Made by a program: the position numbers and the translations under genes | Notes under the pieces: model-generated | What the model was told of the DNA's origin: nothing | What the model saw: the letters and a program-made list of their open reading frames with translations, nothing else | Database searches by the model: none | In this document: one piece after another, positions 37,331 to 50,480 of the stretch | How the letters are laid out: the number at the start of each line of letters is the position of its first letter | How positions within the stretch are numbered: position 1 is the first letter of the stretch | Assembly (NCBI GenBank): GCA_941918925.1 | Contig: OW799237.1 | Coordinates: forward strand, 13,931,201 to 13,995,200 | Source of the DNA: Phyto melanocephala | Taxonomy: Eukaryota > Arthropoda > Insecta > Diptera > Rhinophoridae | Direction: 5' to 3' | Length of the DNA stretch: 64,000 nucleotides

Positions 37331-38456
37331 AAAACATATAATATTTAATATTGGGAAACATAAAAACTAGAGTGTGCATGTTGCTCACGACAACAGTATT
37401 TTTTATCACGCATGCACGGTATTTAAATTTTTTTTAATTTTTCCGTGAAATTACCGCTATTAGCCTCTATGTGCGTTGGCACATTCTCCTAAACCTTGTA
37501 CTAAGTTTCACGTATAAACTGGTTATATTATACGAGTTTTCGTACTTATAATATGATCTCGAATGCTCTAGTATATGTTATTCTTATTGCCTCTTACTTT
37601 AATCAAAACAAAATTTCTATTTATGTTATAATAGAAGGTTTTTGTCAATTGGCGAGTTGATAATTGTTTGCATAAGGCGGTTGATTTTCATTCTCCTAAT
37701 ATATAGTGTCGCTATTACAATTTTCTAGATAAAAATCTTGCGGTATTATAATACTAAATTTTTCATCTCTATTCCACTGAAGCTGACAAAAACAGCGACT
37801 TTCTTGAGCCAGTTGCTATCTGGATATCAAAAAATACAATCGGCGGCGGTGCGCTTTCACGTATCTCCGCATGCATGTCCTTTTTGTTAGCCTTCTTCTA
37901 TATATATAACATAGAGTCAATATTAATATTTGCAACAAATGTACTATAGTTGGGATGTGAAATAAAGACATTTACCTAATTTCTTTAGGCAATTACTAAA
38001 TTGTTTTATATATTTAAGAATATTTTTTGTAATATTGTGTTATTGGCATTTGAGGCTTTTTATATTACTTTTGTTGAAATAAAATAAATAACAACTAAAG
38101 TAAAATAATTTTTATAGTCTTCATATATTATATACACAATTATTTTTTTTTTTTTTAATTACAAATTAATTTTTATTCAAACTTTTATATAAGCATATTG
38201 AAATCATTTTTATTCTGGCTTAAGTTCATTTTCCTATATAATATAACTTCCTATTAATTATTTTTTTATACTCATTAAATTGTTTTAAATTAAATGACTT
38301 GACTGTTTCTCATTTGGAAAGCATTGGCTTAAAGAATAAATAAAAAATAATAATTATAAGTTGCTAATTGCAACACTGCTTATGATCATAATTATTTGCT
38401 TAATCAAATAATTATCATTATTTCACTATCAGAGAGACAAAAAAAACAGAAAAAAA
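37331..38456. other. Spacer, no gene seen
   Basis: AT-rich. A GC-richer patch at about 37795-37890 (caatcggcggcggtgcgctt) stands out but has no ORF or recognised homology. Confidence 0.45.
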
Positions 38457-38914
38457 ACAAGTAATAGTGCTATATTCGGCCGTGCCGAATCTTATATACC
38501 CTTCACAACGTGTAGTCATGCAATAACAATCGTTTGTATCACCATTCCTCCCATATGAAATACGTACATACATACATATAAAAACATCCCAATGTAAAAT
38601 TATAAATTTACATATGTATGTTAAAAAAAAAATAAAAAAAATGTAAAAAAAATTAAAAAAAAAAATTTTAAATATAAATAACAAATATAAAAAAAAAAAA
38701 AAATTAAAAAAAAAAATATAAATAATATATAAAATAAAAAAATAAAAAAAAAATTTTAAATAAAATTAAAAAAAAAATTTAAAAAAAAAATTTAAAAAAA
38801 AAAATTTAAAAAAATAATTAAACTATAAATAATAAATATAAATAAAATTGTAGAAATTTCACACGGAATGACAAACCTATATATACCCTTTTTCACTGTG
38901 TGAAGGGTATAAAA
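38457..38914 (-). mobile_element. DINE-1/INE-1-like repeat, copy C
   Basis: Reverse orientation relative to copies A, B and D: acaagtaatagtgctatatt, cggccgtgccgaat, tatatacccttcacaacgtg at the left, and ttcacacggaatgacaaacc, actgtgtgaagggtat at the right. The core is pure A/T low complexity; the gtccg and tRNA-like blocks seen in copies A, D and E are deleted. Confidence 0.75.
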
Positions 38915-39126
38915 ATTGAGAACATTAAATAGCGACCAGGTTATAATGAGGGAGGCTTAAATTTAAAAAGGAGAATGTGCAAAAATTAAATAAATAACAA
39001 AAATAAAAAATATTTTTTTATATTCTCGCAGTTTTAATAACTATTTGTAGATTAGAGTCTAATAAATATATACTCCCATATTCATAAAAAAATTTTTAAA
39101 TTAATAAAAGTTCAAAACACAAACTT

Positions 39127-39433
39127 TTTTTACAAAGGGTGGTTAAATTTTAAGGGCCGATGTTGATTTTTATAAAAACACAAATTATTTAGGAAATTGT
39201 GGACAAATTTGAACAATTATTTTGACCAAAAGAATAACGAAGTGCACGAAATGAATTTTGATTTGAACGCCCATTATTATAATAAACCTGAACAACTTTA
39301 ACGCGTTGCTCGATTTTGTATCTTTCCATGGTTCAAATTGAGTTAGTCTCAAATTGAGAAATGTCAAATGAAATACAGAAAAAAACTTAACCTTTAGGTG
39401 TGTTTCCTATTCAACATCGACCCTTAAAATTTA
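39127..39433. mobile_element. mariner-derived MITE (short copy)
   Basis: Inverted ends AGGGTGGTTAAATTTTAAGG (left) and cccttaaaatttaacc (right) with matching subterminal gccgatgttga / tcaacatcga. Body is clearly related to 28680-28967 (attttgatttgaacg, ggttcaaattgagttagtct) but lacks the transposase part. Confidence 0.8.
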
Positions 39434-40957
39434 ACCTACATTTACTTAGAATTAATTTGTTAAACCTATTTTAAAAGTGGATTATGAACAAGTGGTATAT
39501 ATAGCAGTTAAAGTCTTAATTGTGTAGGTTTAAAAATGAAGAGTAAAATTAATATTTTTTTTAATATTTAAGGACAGTTGTTGACTTATTTTTGATTTAA
39601 AAATACATTATGATAAATAATGAAAACTAAATAAAATATCAGTAGATATTAAAATAATGAATTGTACCTAATAAACGGAGAAAGTTTTTTTATATGTACA
39701 TATATTCGTTGGACAAGATTGTTAAAAAAATTAGCTAGGCTATAAACAGCAGCTTATAAATAAATATACCTTGACCGAGAGACGTGTTAAATAATGATTG
39801 CATTTTATTGTTGCTGGTTTAGCTTTGTTTTCCTTTGTATGTGAGACATAATTTAGTTTAAAAAATTAAGTAAAAAAATCATTGCAAAAAAAGTGTGTTT
39901 ATAAAAATAAAAAATCGAGTGTTTAAATATTAATTTTACGGCTGCTGTGTGTTGATATTTTGTTTTTTCATGTGTGGACTTTGACTATAGTCATGCGATG
40001 TTTGTTTTTTAATATTACAAATATTTTTTACTCTCTAGCTCTCTTACGCTGTCCCACATAATCTACATCAATTGGCTTAATAGAACATATCTTTATGTAT
40101 ATACAAACGTCTGACTGTAGGTTTTGTTTTTATTAATTTAATTTTTTTATTTATTTATTTCGATTATGGAAATACCGTTGTAAGCAATTTGTCAAGTTTA
40201 ATATTTACATTATTTTAATTTCTTTTACTACAGTCAATTAGGTAAAGAAACATTAAAACACTTTTTGTTTAAAAAGTTTTAATTAAAATTCAAATTAATA
40301 CAAATAAAAAGTATGCACTCTAGTCTTAACAAAATACAAATTGTTTTTAATTCTATTTAATGAAATGAATATTAATTTCTCATGTTTTTTCTTCTATACA
40401 ACAATTTTAATTAATTTTTTATTGTTATATGCAAAGAATAATGTATAAAAATAAGTTGAGAAAAAGAAATAAATTAATAAACAGCTGATTTTTTTTATTA
40501 TGAAAAAACATACATACATATGTATGTATGTAGCTATAAATGTTTTGCATACGAATATTTTTACACTGTTTCCTAAAATATTAATTTTTTTTTCAAACGA
40601 AAAACGGTATTTTTTTACATTTTCGTTTAAAATATTTCTTTAAACAAAATTTTGTTTATTTTTAGGTTAATATGTTCCACTCAATATAATCTATACGCTT
40701 ATTGAGTTATTAAATTTTGTGTTTAAGTTGTTAGATTTTTAAATAAATACAATTTTTTTTTCTATTTTCCATAACAACATTGTAAAGTGGCGATTTGGTT
40801 TAAAACGTTATTAAATTTCAAGGTTGTTTTTATTTACAAAATTTACATTTAAATTGGCAACTCTGCAGTTGTTTGTTTACAATTGCTTCATAGAGAATGA
40901 GTGTGATAAAAAAAAATATGTATCCACCATTTAAGTGTGTGTGATAAAATGTAGGGA
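39434..40957. other. Spacer, no gene seen
   Basis: AT-rich; (acat)n/(atgt)n microsatellite at 40505-40532. No coding or transposon signature otherwise. Confidence 0.5.
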
Positions 40958-40960
40958 TTA

Positions 40961-42461
40961 GGGTGCCTTCAGACGAAATGTCAAAAATTTTTACTTCACA
41001 ATTGTCACATGAGTCGTTTATTATGAAACTGTTCATATATTTTTATACACTTCACTGGGAGTGTAAGGATATATTTATGTTTATTTGTTTTGAGATATTA
41101 AGTGTTTTGCGTTTGACTAAATAAATAAATTTTTTGTATTGTGCAACATTTAAATTTAATTAATCTAAATGAATGAAAACTATTATGAATGTGCAATTTT
41201 GCGGTTATCTCTTACCGAAATGTTGTTTTCGGAGGTTTAATTTTCTGAACTGAATGTGATTAATGAATATTTATTAATTCTCAATCCAATCTTATTATAT
41301 TAATTTTCAGAAATCTCATTCTTTGGATATTGGAGTTATTGATACAATTAATACTTTATTTATATAGTTCCAAAATGTTAATTATAGACGTGATTTAAAT
41401 AATTAAAATTTTATTTTGAAAGTTTTAAAAATTTTGTATTATTTTTTCTGTGTTACTATTAAAAATTTTGCAAACATTACATTTAAAGAACTAAAATTCA
41501 TCAATGCACAATCTAAAAGAATTTCATATAATGAAAACAGGCATAACCAGTTATAGAACAGTACTATTTTTATAAATTTAATAAGTTGTCATCACCGTCA
41601 TCGACACATTTGTAATAACTATTAAACCTAATTTAAAAAATTTTTTTATAAGTAACACTTAAACAAAATAAATTTAACGTTGAAACAACAAACATTCATT
41701 TATTTTTGTACAATATCATAAAAATCACATTGAACTAATTTGGTTAAAAGTTGTATGATATAGTATGTATTTTTTACTTAGATAACTTTTATAAATAAGG
41801 GCACACATATTGTCCTTCCGATACAGTATGTTTGGTGACAAAATACTAAAGAACTGACTTGTCAAATTCTCCACTGCTAATACGAACATGTCGTGTGTTA
41901 CCTTTAAAACATTACTTCTGTACAAAAACATGTGTTGAGACATCTGACAAAATTTTAATTAGAGTGCGCTCTATTTTCTTCTGTCAAAACATGTGACATC
42001 AGCCGTTGGCAAAAATCTCTGCTGCTGCAAAGCAGTAAAAGTAAAATTTTGATAGGCATGTAGATTTACATATGTCTTACAAATTTTAAAGTCAGATGTA
42101 AAAAAACATGCCGTGTATTATAAACTTAAGCTAACAAGCAAAACAAAAAAAAATTACTAAAAAAGTTAGCCTTTAACTAAGAAATTTGATTTAAAAAAAT
42201 AAAATCGTAGTGAAATTTTCTTAATCTATTTCACAAAAGATTTTTAACTTATCTGACATGCTTAACAAAATAATAAAAGTTGATAATACCTGCCCAACAT
42301 CTTGTTTTGTAAACAAAATGGTTATATCAGGCGTAATTACTTATGTATGTACGTTTGAAAGCAAAAACTATAATATATAAATTTTAACAGACATATGAAA
42401 TTACATATGAATCACAAAAGTGACAAGTCATATTTCAAATACATCTCGCCTGAAGGCACCT
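40961..42461. mobile_element. Harbinger-like TIR element with TTA target duplication
   Basis: Ends GGGTGCCTTCAGACGAAATG (left) and complementary catctcgcctgaaggcacc (right), about 18 of 22 matching; TTA lies just outside each end (40958-40960, 42462-42464). TTA duplication and GGGTGC termini suit PIF/Harbinger. About 1.5 kb, no transposase ORF; the internal 41725-42130 region shares acatgccgtgtatta-type blocks with the MITE at 31729. Confidence 0.6.
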
Positions 42462-42464
42462 TTA

Positions 42465-43898
42465 GTTAGCATTAAATTATCATTTGTAATACACCACTGT
42501 GTTGTTATTTTAGCACTTCCAGTAATAGATTTAGCACTCTGTTTTTATCAAAATACATAATTTTTTTTTAAGTGTGTTTAAATCTTTTTAGCAAATTGTT
42601 TTTGAGAGAAGATTTTTTATTGAAAACATACCTATATGTACTAAGTACGATAAATAACACGCTTTATTTAAAAAAATCAGTATTAAAAAATACGATGTTT
42701 AGACAGTCAGGCATGCCGTAGTTTATATTTGTTCAAAAGTGAAACTGAATCCACTTTTTGTATATGTACGTAGCTATGTACTTTAAATTTTTTCTGTGAA
42801 ATAATAGACTTTCTATTAAATTAACCGGTATAAAATACACGTAGGTACATACATTTAGCAAATGCAAATAAATATATGTATATGTAAGTTAAAAAAAACT
42901 AAAATTTACGCTTTAAATTTTTGTTGTGTAAAATATTGATTGAACCTTCGAGTTTTTAGTGATTTTATTATTCGGATTCTAAAAAGAATTTTCTAATATT
43001 TATCTGAGGATAAATTTTCGTTAGCTTATGGTTTTGCTTACTTTTTTATGTCTATTGAGCAAAACAATAATAAACTTATGATTTGGTTTATATTATACAT
43101 TTATTATTTAGGTTGGCAACTCTTCCATTGTTTATTTACAATTTCATCAAAGATTTATTGAAAGTAATACACAAAAAATTGTGCTGGATATAGTGTCAGT
43201 ACTATATTGTACACAATAATAATTCAATGTTCTTACGTCTAAGCAGTAAACAGGTACATATGTACATCCATACATACATATGTATGTCTAGATACTAGAT
43301 ATCTGTATACGTAAATTAATATGTATGTTCATACATACATACATATATACAAGTTTATTTTATTTCTATCCATATACCCACACAATAGATTGGATGTTAG
43401 TATGTACGATTGAAAGAAACATGACGTGTATTCAATGTTATTGGCTGTTGTTGTATTTAAAAAAAATGTATTTCACCAAGTTTTGTTTTGTTTGAGTACA
43501 CGTTTGTTTTTGTATTATTAATATTGCCATATTTCAGAGAGAGAGAAAATTGCGTTTTATATTTGTTCAATATGCTTTTTTGTTTAATTTTTTCAATGTT
43601 GTGTAAAATTGTATTAGAAAACGTCATAGATTTCACGTGTTTTTTTATTAAGTTAGAGTTGTTGTTTGCAATTTGAAGTCAATTATGATGTCAATAGGTA
43701 CAAATTTTAACGGATTTTTTTTTATTACTTATTAAAAACCGTTAATAAGAATTATATCAATGATAAACACCTATTAAAAAGTAATTACATATAAATATTA
43801 TTTTAAGTTTTAATTTTGGTTAGAAAAATGTAAATTCGATTTTTAATAACCTATAAATTGTACTGACAACTGTAATAAAAAAATATTTAAATATATTT
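42465..43898. other. Spacer, no gene seen
   Basis: AT-rich; repeated (acat/atgt)n microsatellite clusters at 42840-42890 and 43255-43350. Short ORFs have no coding character. Confidence 0.5.
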
Positions 43899-44134
43899 AT
43901 ATTTACTTCAAGGCATGTTATTTATTCATCAGGTAACCGGAGTTCCAAGAGAATTTTTTTGGTTTATATTTTTATACACATATAAAGTATGACATTCGAA
44001 ATAAATGAGAAAAAAGAGAGAATTGTTTTTTATCTATGGACTTCGACAGCTGAAGTTGAAAATAAATAAATATAAAAATAATCAGCTCACGAATCAAGAT
44101 TACCTGATGAATAAATATGCCTTGAAGTAAATAT
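43899..44134. mobile_element. Palindromic MITE with about 37-bp arms
   Basis: Left arm begins atatttacttcaaggcatgt and includes attcatcaggtaacc; the right arm gattacctgatgaataaat, atgccttgaagtaaatat is complementary with one short gap. 236 bp. A similar gattacctggtaaataaat occurs at about 26555, hinting at another decayed copy. Confidence 0.75.
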
Positions 44135-44649
44135 AAATTTTTGTTATTAGTTAGTAGCATATTTTAACATAATTTCTCACTAGTTAAAAAGTTCAATGTA
44201 CATTTAATATTATTTCATTATAATTGATATATTATAAACAAATGTAGTTCAAAACATGGAGATAGATTTTAATATAGTTATTAGTATAATATAACATAAA
44301 CAATTTGTGAAATATATTGGTAATTGAAGAAAACGATTAACTTTAAAATTTGCACGTGTTTTGTTATTGTCATTAAAAGGGCAATTTATTAATATAATTG
44401 CAGATTTTTTGCAGAATTTAAAAAACCATTTTGACGATTATTCAACCAATATGGCCATGCCCGATAGACACTAAATATTTGTTTATATGCATATCTAATT
44501 TAAAATTTTTTAGAATGGGTTGCTTTTTATTGTATATAATTCAGTAAGTATAGTATTGTGTATGTACGTATGTAGTTTTTATACCATCACATATTTCATG
44601 CACCGATCCTTATCACTTTAGGTTCGAATATAAATAAAGTTATCAAAGT

Positions 44650-45060
44650 GGCTTTTAAAGGGTGTTTTTTTTTGTAAAGGTATAATATATTGTAAATAAA
44701 ATTAAACAAAACAAAAATGAATTATTTTTAATTGTCATGAACATTAATTTATTCGAAAGAAAATCTTTTGGCATTATAATTTAAATATGACATTTGGCGT
44801 ATAACCTGAACGGATTGCTTGAAAGTAGTGTAATCTGGAAGTCCAGAGGCTTCAAATATCCTCAAAGAAAACAGTCTAGCAGTGTTAATTCTCATGATCT
44901 TGGAGGCAAATTCACGAGTCCAGAAAGTGAAACTATGGGCTTACCAAACGTTTCCTTTAATAAATCAATTGTGGCAAGAGCTGTGTGACACGTTGCGCCG
45001 TCTTGTTGAAACCACAACTCCTGCACATTATGGTTGTTCAGTTAAAAAAGTGTTGCCATC
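44650..45060 (-). pseudogene. mariner transposase relic (second family)
   Basis: Minus-strand reading from about 45030: LWFQQDGATCHTALATIDLL, KETFGKPIVSLSG, NLPPRS, stop, ELTLLDCFL, stop, GYLKPLDYTT. These are the mariner catalytic-domain blocks, here with the second catalytic Asp kept (QQDGA) but nonsense codons downstream. The left side ends in aaagggtgtttttttttgta, probably the element's inverted-repeat end. The N-terminal half is missing. Confidence 0.8.
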
Positions 45061-47014
45061 TTAAAGTTTAATACCTCTACAAAAATACTCAGTATAAAAA
45101 TTTAACCAAATATCGGTTACATTTCCCAGATATGATATAGAATATATTTTTATGTATGGGGGATATTAAGCCCATTGTTCCATTTTTATTCATTAATCCC
45201 GAATAAGGAAGTTGTTATCAAAAGTATCTCGTAAAATTTTTTTAGCTTTTATAGTTCTCCATAAAATGTATAGGAGAAAACACGCCCACTAAAATAGGAA
45301 TAATATATAGCCTATGTCGGAGGTGAAATTAAAAATTTGGGATACGTAGTTTCAAAGATAAAGCGGAACTTTTAAACATGCATTTCCTCTTCATTATATT
45401 AATAAGATATAAGTTTTAAGCCAGCAGTTCGAAATTTTTTTATGGACAACTCTTTTTTTTTTCGTATTTGTCTGGCAACGCTTTTTTGTTTGACCCTTCA
45501 GTTTTTTTTTATGGAAAAAAAAATGCAAAAATTATTTGGACTCAGTTGCGTTTATGCATTCGGCTGCCCAATTTTGAAACACAGTTACTGATAAAAACAA
45601 AATTGAGTGTAAATTTGTTGAATTAAAAGATGAGAAAAAAATGATTTATGTACAGTCATATCTACGTGATTTTAATGAAAATAAAAATATATTTTTCCAT
45701 TACCCTCTTGGAAGCATATGGCTTTCACAAGGCATCTTCATCTTACACAATTTGTTGTAGTTGTTTAACATTCCTATGCGCGCTCCTTTTCGTGTGCCAA
45801 ATTGGGGAGTTCTTATTGGATGGATTGTCTAGATGGTGGTTAAAGCCACTTAATTTATTGAACTCCAAAAACCGTGTTGAAAATTTTTTCCGTCCTCTGC
45901 CAGGGATAGAAATGGCTTAGTTTTATAGGCAAGCACCGTTACACCACGCTGCCACCTAATAAAAAATATATTTCGGAACATTTTTTCATTTACTGTGCTT
46001 AAAAATAGGGCCACCTAATTGTTAAAGATTCATAAAAATTAACAAAGATTTATAAAACTTTTATAACTCAAATATATCAAAATCAGCCAATAAATACTTA
46101 TAAATATGATATACATATATAAATGACATGTTTTTGAAACTGGTTTATAAAATTAAACTTGTTTTAGAATTGCTGATGGTTATGTATGTAATTACACTAG
46201 CGTAACGTTATTTATCACTTGTTAACTTTTACGCCCATTTTTTGGAAATCACGCGAGACTTAAAGAAATTTTACAAATCTCGTGTGTGTTCAGCTGTTTA
46301 TTCTTTTTTTTTATTATTTATGTGTAAAATAAAAGGAATAATTTAGTTTTAGCCAAATGCTTTAATTCACCTTAGTACATACTTGTGATTATTATAGTGT
46401 CGATACAGTTTTTACAAATATCATTGACATTTAAGAGAGAGTTAATTTACTGATGTTTGAGAATCACATACATCAGTAATGCATGGCACAATTACGTCAT
46501 TTGTGAGACTTTTGAATGTTTGATTTTGTTACATTCTACTATATTTTGGCCCTTTAAGCTTGAAATTCAATTAACTTCTTCAAATCGTTTAGTAAAATTT
46601 TTAACATAATAATTATGATAAACGTATTTTACAATTGAGGAAGAGTTCGACTAAAAACTTGGGGATTATATGCAATTAAATTATTGTTATTGTACAAAAT
46701 TTATTTTTTTTATTACAATTTCATATTTTAAACGTACTTACTACTTAAACAAATTTGGCCCTATTAAAGGTTTTTGGGCCCTTAAAATTGATCAATTTGG
46801 CCCTAAACAAAAAGCTCAACATGCATCACAGTTATACATCGATATTCAATTTTTTATAGTTGGGGCTTCTACTTGCATAAATTAATGTAAAGAGTTTAAG
46901 TTATTAAGCAAAAATTAAAACTAATAAATATATAATGTTAATTTTGGTTATTGTAAATAAATTATTAGCCAACAATAATTTAAAATTAAATTGGAAGAAA
47001 CAGCTGAGTCTAAA
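45061..47014. other. Spacer, no gene seen
   Basis: AT-rich. 45190-45330 has a cacgcccact patch reminiscent of the DINE-like array. The open frame at 45648-45920 has mixed composition but no recognised domain and is not called. 46540-46810 has several tttggccct motifs of unknown meaning. Confidence 0.45.
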
Positions 47015-47017
47015 TGA

Positions 47018-47708
47018 TAGCATGTTTTCACGACACATTCAATTACTTGATTCGCTCTTTAAATTACTTAAGTGATTTACGCTGTTTCCACGACATATTG
47101 TTAATTAGATTTGACAGTTCTTCTTTGTGCTTTTTTTAATTAAAATTATCGTTTTGTTTTTTGGCGGTCAACATTAAAAAAATATAAATTTTTTTATAGA
47201 AAATTATAACTATTTTATCAATGGAGGCAAAAAGTAAGTAATAATAGTAAAATTATTGTAAATTTATAAGAAATGTTTGCAAATAATATCTTTTAATTAC
47301 CAGAAAATAGAAAAAGTGAAAAAATAGGACCAGTGCAGCCAGCAAACCCTCTAAACACAATTTCGTCTCATCCAATAATTTTGATTTGGCCAATAGTCTT
47401 CTAAACATAACGACTTTCTTTAAAATTTTCTTTTTTGCTTTCATTTTATTTTTTATATATTTAATTGAACTTGTTTCTTTTTGCTTTTCGCTTTGTTTTG
47501 ATTTTTATGACAGCTGGATATGAGAAACTACCGATAAAAATTAGAGAAGACACTGGTTTTATTATAATTCGAATGGTAATTCTAAATGAATTACCCACAA
47601 AAATAGTAATTTGTTTTGAAAATTTTGCATGGGAAAATTATGTAATTTGGTTCGTAATTAGGCTTTGAATTATAATCGAATATCGATCGTTGCCGTGGAA
47701 ACATACTA
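47018..47708. mobile_element. Possible TIR element with TGA flanks
   Basis: Left TAGCATGTTTTCACGACA and right complementary (gccgtggaaacatacta), about 14 of 17 matching; TGA directly outside both ends (47015-47017, 47709-47711). The tip motif recurs internally (tgtttccacgacatatt at about 47085). A 3-bp duplication would fit Harbinger-like elements, but TGA is off-consensus. Confidence 0.5.
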
Positions 47709-47720
47709 TGAAGGTTACTT

Positions 47721-48555
47721 TTTTATACCCTTCATACAGTGAAAAAGGGTATATATAGGTTTGTCATTCCGTGTGAAATTTCTACAATTTTCATTTCGGA
47801 CCCCATAAAGTATATATTTTCTGAAAGCTTATGAATAGGGGAGTCGATTAAGCTCTGTCAGTCTGTCCGTGTGTATGTTGAAATCAACTTTTCGAAGCCC
47901 CCCGATATCGCTTGGACCCGGGTGAGGTATTAAAATATCAGAAATATTTAGGAGTAGAACGGTATTGAAAATCAGAAACATCGGTACATAAACAACTGAG
48001 ATATGAGCAAAAACCCACGACCACCTCGATTTTTTTTTCACAAAAACAACATTACAACAACAACATACATACATACAAACGTGTATACTGGTTAGAGAAA
48101 ACGTGGCATCGAATCCCAGCTGAGCCAAAAAAAATTTTTTTTAATTTTTTTTTTTATTTTTTTTATTTTTTATTTAATATATTATTTATATTTTTATTAT
48201 TTTTTTTTTAATTTTTTTTTTAAATTTTTTTTTTATTTTTTTTGTTTTTTATTTATTATATATATTTTAATTATTTAAAAAAAAATTTTTTTTTTTAATT
48301 TTTTTTTAATATTTTTTTTTAATTTTTTTTTTAAATTTTTTTTTAATTTTTTTATATTTTTTATTTTTTTTTAAACATACATACGTAAATCTATAATTTT
48401 GCAATGGGATGTTTTATATATGTATGTATGTTTTTTATATGTATGTACGTATTTTATATGGGATGAATGGTGATACAAACTACTGTTATTGCATGACTAC
48501 ACGTTGTGAAGGGTATATAAGATTCGGCATGGACGAATATAGCGCTCTTACTTGT
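47721..48555 (+). mobile_element. DINE-1/INE-1-like repeat, copy D
   Basis: The best preserved copy. Left end ttttatacccttcatacagt; gaccccataaagtatatatt; ctgtcagtctgtccgtgtgt; tRNA-like box actggttagagaaaacgtgg / catcgaatcccagctgagcc at about 48085-48127; T-rich core; acgttgtgaagggtatataa, gattcggcatggacgaatat, cgctcttacttgtt at the right. It sits 12 bp right of the element ending at 47708. Confidence 0.8.
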
Positions 48556-50000
48556 TTAAAATATAAAAGAAAATTTTATTTTAAATATTTTTTTGTCTCT
48601 AAAAACAGCATATTTTTAAGTGTTTTGAATAAAAATTCGAATAATTAAAACTTTTGTTACACGAAATGAAATTCATCTAAATGGTTTTTTATTTCATAAT
48701 AGTACCATTTTGTAGGCAATTCTTAAAGGATCAGCTTTTTAAATCAGGTCATTCCCTAGTTCAGTAAAGAAATTATTTATTTCTTTTATCCTTCACTTTT
48801 AAAATTAATAATTTTTTTTTTGAATATGCATACATACAAATATATGTGTATACGTACATACAACACAATATAATTTCTTGTTTACACCCACAATATTTCT
48901 AAAATAAATAATTTTTCAAGACAAAAAAAATATATACAAACATGAGTTATATACTATCTCTTCTGTTCGTGTAATTAAATAAAATTTTCTTTTTTCTCAC
49001 TATCTATGTGTAAGTATTAAATCATATCTTGCATAATAAATATTTAAGAAAAAACAAAAATATATATTTTTATATATAAAATAAATTTGAATCAAACGTT
49101 TTACATACGGACGTGCTAAGAAATCGTTTGTTTTTTTGGTTTTTCTTTTGGTGTTGAAGAAGACGTAGGTCGTGGTTAAACATCATTAATTGAAAAGTAA
49201 ATATTTACAAAAACTTACAAAAACTAACGAATAAACCGCAATTGTAAACAAATCGATAATTTAAACATCAAATTGACTAAATTTTGAATAAATATTCGAT
49301 GATTCAGACATAATATTAACATATTAGTATGAGTTTCAAAAACAGTATCATTTCTGTAAGTTTAATTAAATTGAATGAGAAACCTGAGAAAAATATAATT
49401 TAGTAAAAGAATTATAAATTCTGTGCTACCGACAGTATCGATAACTTTGATTTCATTGGACCATCGATTGTTTTTTTTTGTGTTACCAAATTTGCAAAAA
49501 TTGACAAAGAGGCAGCAGCTTCTATATATCTGGCAATGATATCTAAGGTGCAGTTGTTAATTAATGACCTTATAGAAACCAATAGTGCAAATAATGATGA
49601 AATTTGCGAAAAAAGCGAGTTTAGTATAGAAACAGATACTATTCCTTCGAATAAGGCACGCCGAGGTAATTAATTAAAAAAAAAAAATAATAATAAACCA
49701 AATGTCGGTTGTGAGCGAAAATTTACAAAACTTATTGCAACCTAAAAACGTGCCCATCTTTCTTATAAACAACTACCGAAATAACCAAACAAAATAAAGT
49801 ATTTTTCAAAAAATCTGAAACCTACGATACAAGACCACGAACGTAAAAAAGAACTTGATATTTTTTTGATGACTCTGATCGCCACGAACGTACAGCAATT
49901 CAGCATAGAAGAGGATACAAGTTTTCATAAATTTGTTAAATGCTAAGATCTTCACTACGTTTTGCCTACAATTGAACTTAAAATATGTTTGTTAGAAATA
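48556..50000. other. Spacer, one unexplained coding-like patch
   Basis: Mostly AT-rich. At about 49495-49670 an open stretch reads KIDKEAAASIYLAMISKVQL, LINDLIETNSANNDEI, then ARRGN and a stop. Composition is more protein-like than its surroundings, but no start, splice site or family was identified. Confidence 0.4.
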
Positions 50001-50255
50001 AATTCTGTGGCTTGGAGCTAAAAGGGCCAATGTCACCTTTTTTCTCTTTTGAGTTAATCATTGCATTAGATGTGTTTTCTTGCTCTATTTCATTATGGTA
50101 AAACAGCTAAAGACATACTTAACCCAAAACAACATCATAAATAAAATGCTGGCCAATGTCACTATGAAGGCACCTATAAAAGTTAAAGTTCAATTCCAAT
50201 TTTCTCAAAAGTATAGATTTTGACATTGACCCTTTTAGCTCCAAGCCACAGAATT
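50001..50255. mobile_element. Long-hairpin MITE 1 (35-bp arms)
   Basis: Arms begin aattctgtggcttggagcta and match as inverted repeats with one difference over 35 bp. 255 bp, no ORF. A third ggccaatgtcac core lies near 50153. Confidence 0.8.
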
Positions 50256-50263
50256 ATAATAGC

Positions 50264-50480
50264 GGAAATCACCCTTCGTTGTAAACAGATCATGCAAATG
50301 TTACAGATCTTGTAAGTCTAGTAAATATTCTATTGCAGACGTTGCTTTTGAAGGTTTCCAACTGTTTTTAGTATTGGAAATAAGTGCTAGTGTGGAAAAT
50401 ATTGCAAACTTAAGAATATATACTAGACTTGCAAGATCTGCAACATTTGCATGATCTGTTTGCAACGAAGAGTGATTTCC
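50264..50480. mobile_element. Long-hairpin MITE 2 (68-bp arms)
   Basis: Arms begin ggaaatcacccttcgttg; 63 of 68 positions match as inverted repeats, two of the five differences still allowing G:U pairs in RNA. 217 bp. Only 8 bp separate it from the previous hairpin. Confidence 0.8.

Noticed and set aside
45648..45920. 90-codon open frame
   Set aside because: No recognisable domain, no splice sites or conserved context; possibly a repeat relic.
47253..47444. Minus-strand 63-codon frame starting MKAKKKILKKVV
   Set aside because: Inside a probable TIR element, short, not recognised as transposase.
48082..48128. tRNA gene
   Set aside because: A- and B-box-like blocks are only about 10 bp apart and no cloverleaf is possible; reported as a tRNA-like box only.
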